A stretch of DNA of 64,000 nt from Fasciolopsis buskii (taxonomy: Eukaryota > Platyhelminthes > Trematoda > Plagiorchiida > Fasciolidae), in NCBI GenBank assembly GCA_008360955.1, contig LUCM01006640.1, positions 159,798 through 223,797 of the forward strand. The letters run 5' to 3'. The notes beneath the pieces are model-generated. The model worked only from the letters and a program-made list of their open reading frames with translations, was not told the origin of the DNA and made no database searches. Position 1 is the stretch's first letter; the number at the start of each line of letters is the position of its first letter. The position numbers and the translations under genes are program-made. Below are positions 61,700 through 64,000 of the stretch, piece after piece.

Positions 61700-64000
61700 C
61701 AGATGAGAATTGCCGCGATTTAATGACACTGAGAAAAAGGGTTCAAAATCACCGCCAGTGGTCCGAATGTTTTGTGACCTGTCCTCGGAATTCGTGACGC
61801 GTGAAAAACATTGTAATCACGAAAAATCATAAAATGCAAGCAGTGAAACAAAAATTTGCTTTCTTGCTGTTTGATGTTCTTCCCTTTTGTACTGGCTTTA
61901 TTTAAATGTTTATCGCCTTGGTTCCACGTTCGCTTTCAAAATTGTGTGAAATTTGCACTAAAACAGCAGATGTGAGTTCCAATAAGGAATCAAGGTAGAA
62001 GATATGTGAACCGGCTACTCCCCTGAGTTGCGAATAGGGGAATGGGCACCATTTTTGATGGTTAGTGAGTTTAAACTTAGTAATCGACCCCTGACATGCC
62101 GCGGCAAAGTCGAGCGTGTGGTTGGTTTTTGTTGGGCCAGCATTCTGTATAAAATAAAGCGATTCCGGTGATGACATTGTGACGCGGCGAGTGTGGCCTA
62201 CCTCTGTTACGTGTCATGTCCCGTCGATCCTGGATGCCTCTCCACAAGAGGCACAGGAGCCGGTCAAGTGTCACGGTTGGAACAGCCCTGCTGTTTTGTA
62301 AGTTGGGTCTGTCTGCGCCAAGTTCAGTGGCGTACCCTCTAATAAACAGATCAGCTCTGAACCAGTTAAATGAATCGGGCAATAGCTTGCACAAAAAATA
62401 TTTATAACGGCCGGGTCTGAAGGAGCTAGCATATGCGGAGAATTCTGTACAAAATCCTCTTTTTGTTTTCTCATTCTCTCGTACTGTTTCCGTTGTTCCC
62501 ATAGTATATGACTAACTAGTCAGTTTTCGATAGCTAAAATCTGAACGCATATAAAAAATGGGTACTACGGTTAGATCATGGTATCGAGATGTGATAAAGA
62601 TGACTTGGCTCTTATCGACGATCGAGAGATATATAATTTGTCAATTTTGGTTGATATAACAACATCGTCCTTACGACGGCATTTGTCAAGTACGGCTGGG
62701 GAAATCTGGTCTGTCTACTCGTATGTGAGGCATACTACTAACAACAAAAACCGCATTTTAGGATCCTGTGGTTTGGTTTGAAAGTTAGCTTTGCCAAAAC
62801 AACTAGAAACTTGTGGCGAATAATGATGTTGATCGTATTCTGCGCATGCTCCTAAGGACTTCAAATATGTTTGCTATGTATAGAAAAGGGAGAAATTGAC
62901 GATGCACTTTTTATCCTAAAACTAGGGCGAAGATCTTCTGGACCAGGATCGGCTAAGGCCCAAAAAGAGTACATGTCTGCAAATTTCAGCCGATGCAGTT
63001 AAAGATGGGCTTAATATTATCGATGTGCTAAGATGTTCCATCATCACTAGGCCATATTCCAGCTGGCTGCTTACTCCAATCCCAAAAATGCCAAGAAGAA
63101 CGGGTGCTTCAGATAGCTACACAAGTATCAATAGTCCAAAAAATGGATGCATTTCTACTTGTGACTGATGTTGTCGTCAAACAGTATTCATTTAGGTCTG
63201 AATAACCAAACGTTCCAGATGTTCATATGAATTATTTTCATTCACGTGCGAACCTTGTTTTATAACCTGTCATTTTTCAAATCAGTTTTCACCATTTTGG
63301 CTGATTTGACTTGTCATTTTTGATGAAAACGTATCATTTAAATTTCAGCCATCTACAAGAAAGCCGGACTGTACAGAAGACTAGTTAAAACAGTGAATTA
63401 AAATAGCATTCAGTGCGATTCGAACCAGCCTCAATTTGCTGTGGGAAATTATTACAATTCCTCCATATGAACACAAAAATAAGAGGTGTCCGAAATCAGT
63501 TTTCTCCCGGCCCAGTTATCCTCGGAATTACTGTTAGAACCACTTACACATGCACTAAGTAGGAAAACCCATCCACACAGTACACATCCAGAAACCGATG
63601 CCATGAGCTGTGTTCGATCAGGAGAGCCGGCAATTAATGGGTAACTGTTCTACCGATGGACACAGTGTCAGAGCGTCTGCACGGTAGGTACCAGATGGCC
63701 GGTTCGATTACAGCTTGAGACGTCGACTTTTGAGAGCGGCAGTAGTTTTTATTTTTCGTGTAACATCTGGCTCCTTGCACCAGATAGGAAAATATTTAAA
63801 AAATATTTTTCTTGGCAGACTACATTCACGGAGCGGTGATTCGAAAGTTCTGTGTGAAGGATGGGAGCCGAAAAACAAAAATTGAAACAATCAGTGACCG
63901 ATAACTTATATATTCTGAATACCGCACCTCGTTTAGCTCATGTAAATATTTGCTAAAAAGACAGAATCGTAATCTGTAGAGTGAACAGTAACTTCGCGGT
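61700..64000. other. Terminal stretch, mostly unassigned
   Basis: Short ORFs only, including a 141-codon minus frame at 62077-62502 without domains. A plus-strand VDRILRMLLRT-like reading at about 62831 may be one more LINE C-terminal scrap. Confidence 0.4.
63640..63740 (+). repeat. tRNA-derived SINE-like copy (third subfamily)
   Basis: Shares GCCGGTTCGATTACAG and GAGACGTCGACTTTTGAGAG with the 54455-54550 copy. Box A is poorly preserved. Confidence 0.45.

Noticed and set aside
62077..62502. 141-codon minus ORF as a gene
   Set aside because: No domain, odd composition and overlapping ORFs in other frames; probably chance or repeat.
1..64000. CRISPR arrays, prokaryotic operons or defence systems
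   Set aside because: No direct-repeat/spacer arrays and no bacterial gene organisation; the introns and repeats show eukaryotic DNA.

Overview
This window looks like nuclear DNA of a flatworm, most likely a digenean fluke. The evidence is one long intron-rich gene with GT-AG introns from about 120 bp to several kb, many non-LTR retrotransposon pieces of the kind common in trematode genomes, tRNA-derived SINE-like repeats, microsatellites, and no operons or long uninterrupted bacterial ORFs. Species cannot be fixed by eye.

The main gene lies on the minus strand from 22893 down to 4338. I assembled 16 exons from splice sites and matching intron phases. Joined in silico they total 2415 bp, which is 804 codons plus a stop, with every junction in phase. 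The product has five I-set immunoglobulin domains. The linkers between them carry a Cys followed by an I-I/V-x-x-S/T motif and a leucine/glutamate-rich helix. This layout and the Ig signature (EG-x-x-x-H/R-F/I-E, then LD-x-x-Y-x-x-P-E-D-S/G-G-x-Y-x-C, then N-x-x-G) match kettin/Sallimus-type muscle proteins that bind actin near the Z-disc. At five Ig domains it is far smaller than arthropod or nematode kettin. The 12 central Ig and linker exons are well supported, the two tail exons next to them fairly well, and the last two exons and the start codon moderately.

Region by region: 1-4337 is the 3' flank of that gene, with SINE-like copies at 500-640, 1290-1400 and 2341-2480, a roughly 320-bp foldback element (2967-3283) and a probable relative (4040-4304). 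4338-22893 is the kettin-like gene; its introns contain a repeat tail at 7100-7345 and an inverted copy of a dispersed repeat family at 16568-16909. 22894-26430 is the 5' flank, with microsatellites and a second copy of the repeat tail ending in a long GAT array. 26431-29326 holds exon-like sequences on both strands: one orphan plus-strand exon, a possible three-exon small plus-strand gene with a 40-bp intron, and a convergent two-exon minus-strand candidate. From 29.3 to 64 kb I see no convincing host gene. That stretch is mobile-element debris: RT fragments at 38230-38800 (+), 50440-51640 (-), 58920-59905 (-, a different CR1/Jockey-like family) and 60700-61690 (+), two more copies of the dispersed family (37081-37545 and 38845-39187), a three-copy family at about 45.0, 56.9 and 57.2 kb, SINE-like copies, and a TATAG pentanucleotide array.

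Only the kettin-like gene has a readable function (elastic or scaffold filament of muscle). The rest is mostly intergenic repeat landscape with a few candidate exons worth RNA evidence.
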